From an uncultured Lachnospiraceae bacterium (lineage in GTDB: Bacteria > Bacillota > Clostridia > Lachnospirales > Lachnospiraceae), in contig CABRSG010000176.1 of assembly GCA_902473545.1 (NCBI GenBank), positions 1-5,374 on the forward strand: a stretch of DNA of 5,374 nucleotides, written 5' to 3'. A program made the translations under genes and the position numbers. The notes beneath the pieces are model-generated. The model worked only from the letters and a program-made list of their open reading frames with translations. It made no database searches and had not been told where the DNA came from. This document shows positions 4,871 through 5,374 of the stretch, piece after piece (the first letter of the stretch is position 1; every line of letters starts with the position of its first letter).

Positions 4871-5374
4871 ATGGCTATTTTAGTAACAGGTGGAGCCGGT
4901 TATATCGGAAGCCACACATGTGTAGAACTGCTGAACGAGGGCTATGAGGTTGTCGTAGTGGACAATCTGTATAATTCCAGCGAGAAAGCGCTGGAGCGCG
5001 TCGGGCAGATCACCGGAAAAAAATTAAAATTCTATAAAGTGGATCTGCTGGACAAGGAAGCGCTGACGGAAGTATTTGATAAAGAGCAGATCGACTCTGT
5101 TATCCACTTTGCAGGCTTGAAGGCAGTGGGCGAGTCTGTTGCGAAGCCGCTGGAATACTACCATAACAATATGACGGGTACCTTCAATCTCTGCGATGTT
5201 ATGAGAAATCATGGCGTGAAGAACATTGTGTTCAGCTCATCCGCTACCGTTTACGGTGATCCGGCGTTCGTGCCGATCACAGAGGAGTGCCCGAAGGGCA
5301 AAATCACCAACCCGTATGGCCAGACAAAGGGGATGCTGGAGCAGGTGCTCACCGACCTCAATGTGGCGGATCCC
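4871..5374 (+). CDS. galE: UDP-glucose 4-epimerase GalE, 3'-truncated by the window
   Basis: This enzyme interconverts UDP-glucose and UDP-galactose using tightly bound NAD+, in galactose use (Leloir pathway) and in supply of UDP-galactose for envelope glycans. 168 residues are visible, about half of the usual length near 338. The start gives MAILVTGGAGYIGSH, the Rossmann GxxGxxG loop at 7-13. VDNLYNSS (30-37) binds the cofactor ribose region, HFAGLKAVGES (79-89) is a GalE hallmark, FSSSATVYG (121-129) contains the catalytic Ser/Thr region with Ser124, and NPYGQTK (147-153) carries the catalytic pair Tyr149 and Lys153. All key residues are present, so the part seen is functional in appearance. 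It has its own SD and probably its own promoter within the 188-nt gap upstream. The frame is open to the last base. A 4-epimerase acting also on UDP-GlcNAc cannot be excluded from this half. Confidence 0.95.
   Translation, partial: MAILVTGGAGYIGSHTCVELLNEGYEVVVVDNLYNSSEKALERVGQITGKKLKFYKVDLLDKEALTEVFDKEQIDSVIHFAGLKAVGESVAKPLEYYHNNMTGTFNLCDVMRNHGVKNIVFSSSATVYGDPAFVPITEECPKGKITNPYGQTKGMLEQVLTDLNVADP

Noticed and set aside
5368..5374. Window ends at GGATCC (a BamHI site), as if from a cloned fragment
   Set aside because: The galE frame is simply cut there; a six-base match at the end is most likely chance and says nothing about biology.

Overview
The window looks like chromosomal DNA from a Gram-positive Clostridia member, most likely Lachnospiraceae. 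The evidence is FtsZ with the N-terminus MLEI...NEAESAAKIIVIGVGG, strong AGGAGG-type ribosome binding sites, a secreted amidase with aromatic cell-wall-binding repeats, and a nucleotidyltransferase of the MAAGMGSR...LKQ type that I associate with this group. The family assignment is inference from protein style, not a phylogeny. All genes lie on the + strand. I see no mobile element, CRISPR array, tRNA or rRNA.

Layout: (1) 1-1019 is the 3' part of a divIB/ftsQ cell-division gene, entering from the left with its membrane helix, POTRA and beta domains and a long acidic tail. (2) 1020-1124 is a spacer with a well-spaced sigma-A-type promoter, a small leader hairpin and a strong SD. (3) 1125-2306 is complete ftsZ, starting at TTG, followed by a short tandem repeat and an intrinsic terminator. 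(4) 2418-3755 is a secreted N-acetylmuramoyl-L-alanine amidase (Amidase_3) with about nine C-terminal cell-wall-binding repeats. (5) 3768-4682, 12 nt downstream, is a sugar-phosphate-type nucleotidyltransferase, probably co-transcribed with the amidase. (6) 4683-4870 is a 188-nt intergenic region with a perfect 14-bp hairpin and a second, more complex set of inverted and direct repeats. (7) 4871-5374 is the 5' half of galE (UDP-glucose 4-epimerase), cut by the window end.

Functionally the window goes from septum assembly (DivIB, FtsZ), through peptidoglycan cleavage (amidase), to nucleotide-sugar supply (nucleotidyltransferase, GalE), so cell envelope construction is the common theme. There is no ftsA between divIB and ftsZ and no spoIIGA/sigE directly after ftsZ.

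The genes are mostly ordinary. The two places most worth a second look are the nucleotidyltransferase active-site loop, which appears two residues shorter than the family pattern, and the galE leader, whose repeats can form mutually exclusive RNA helices and which I cannot match to a known riboswitch.
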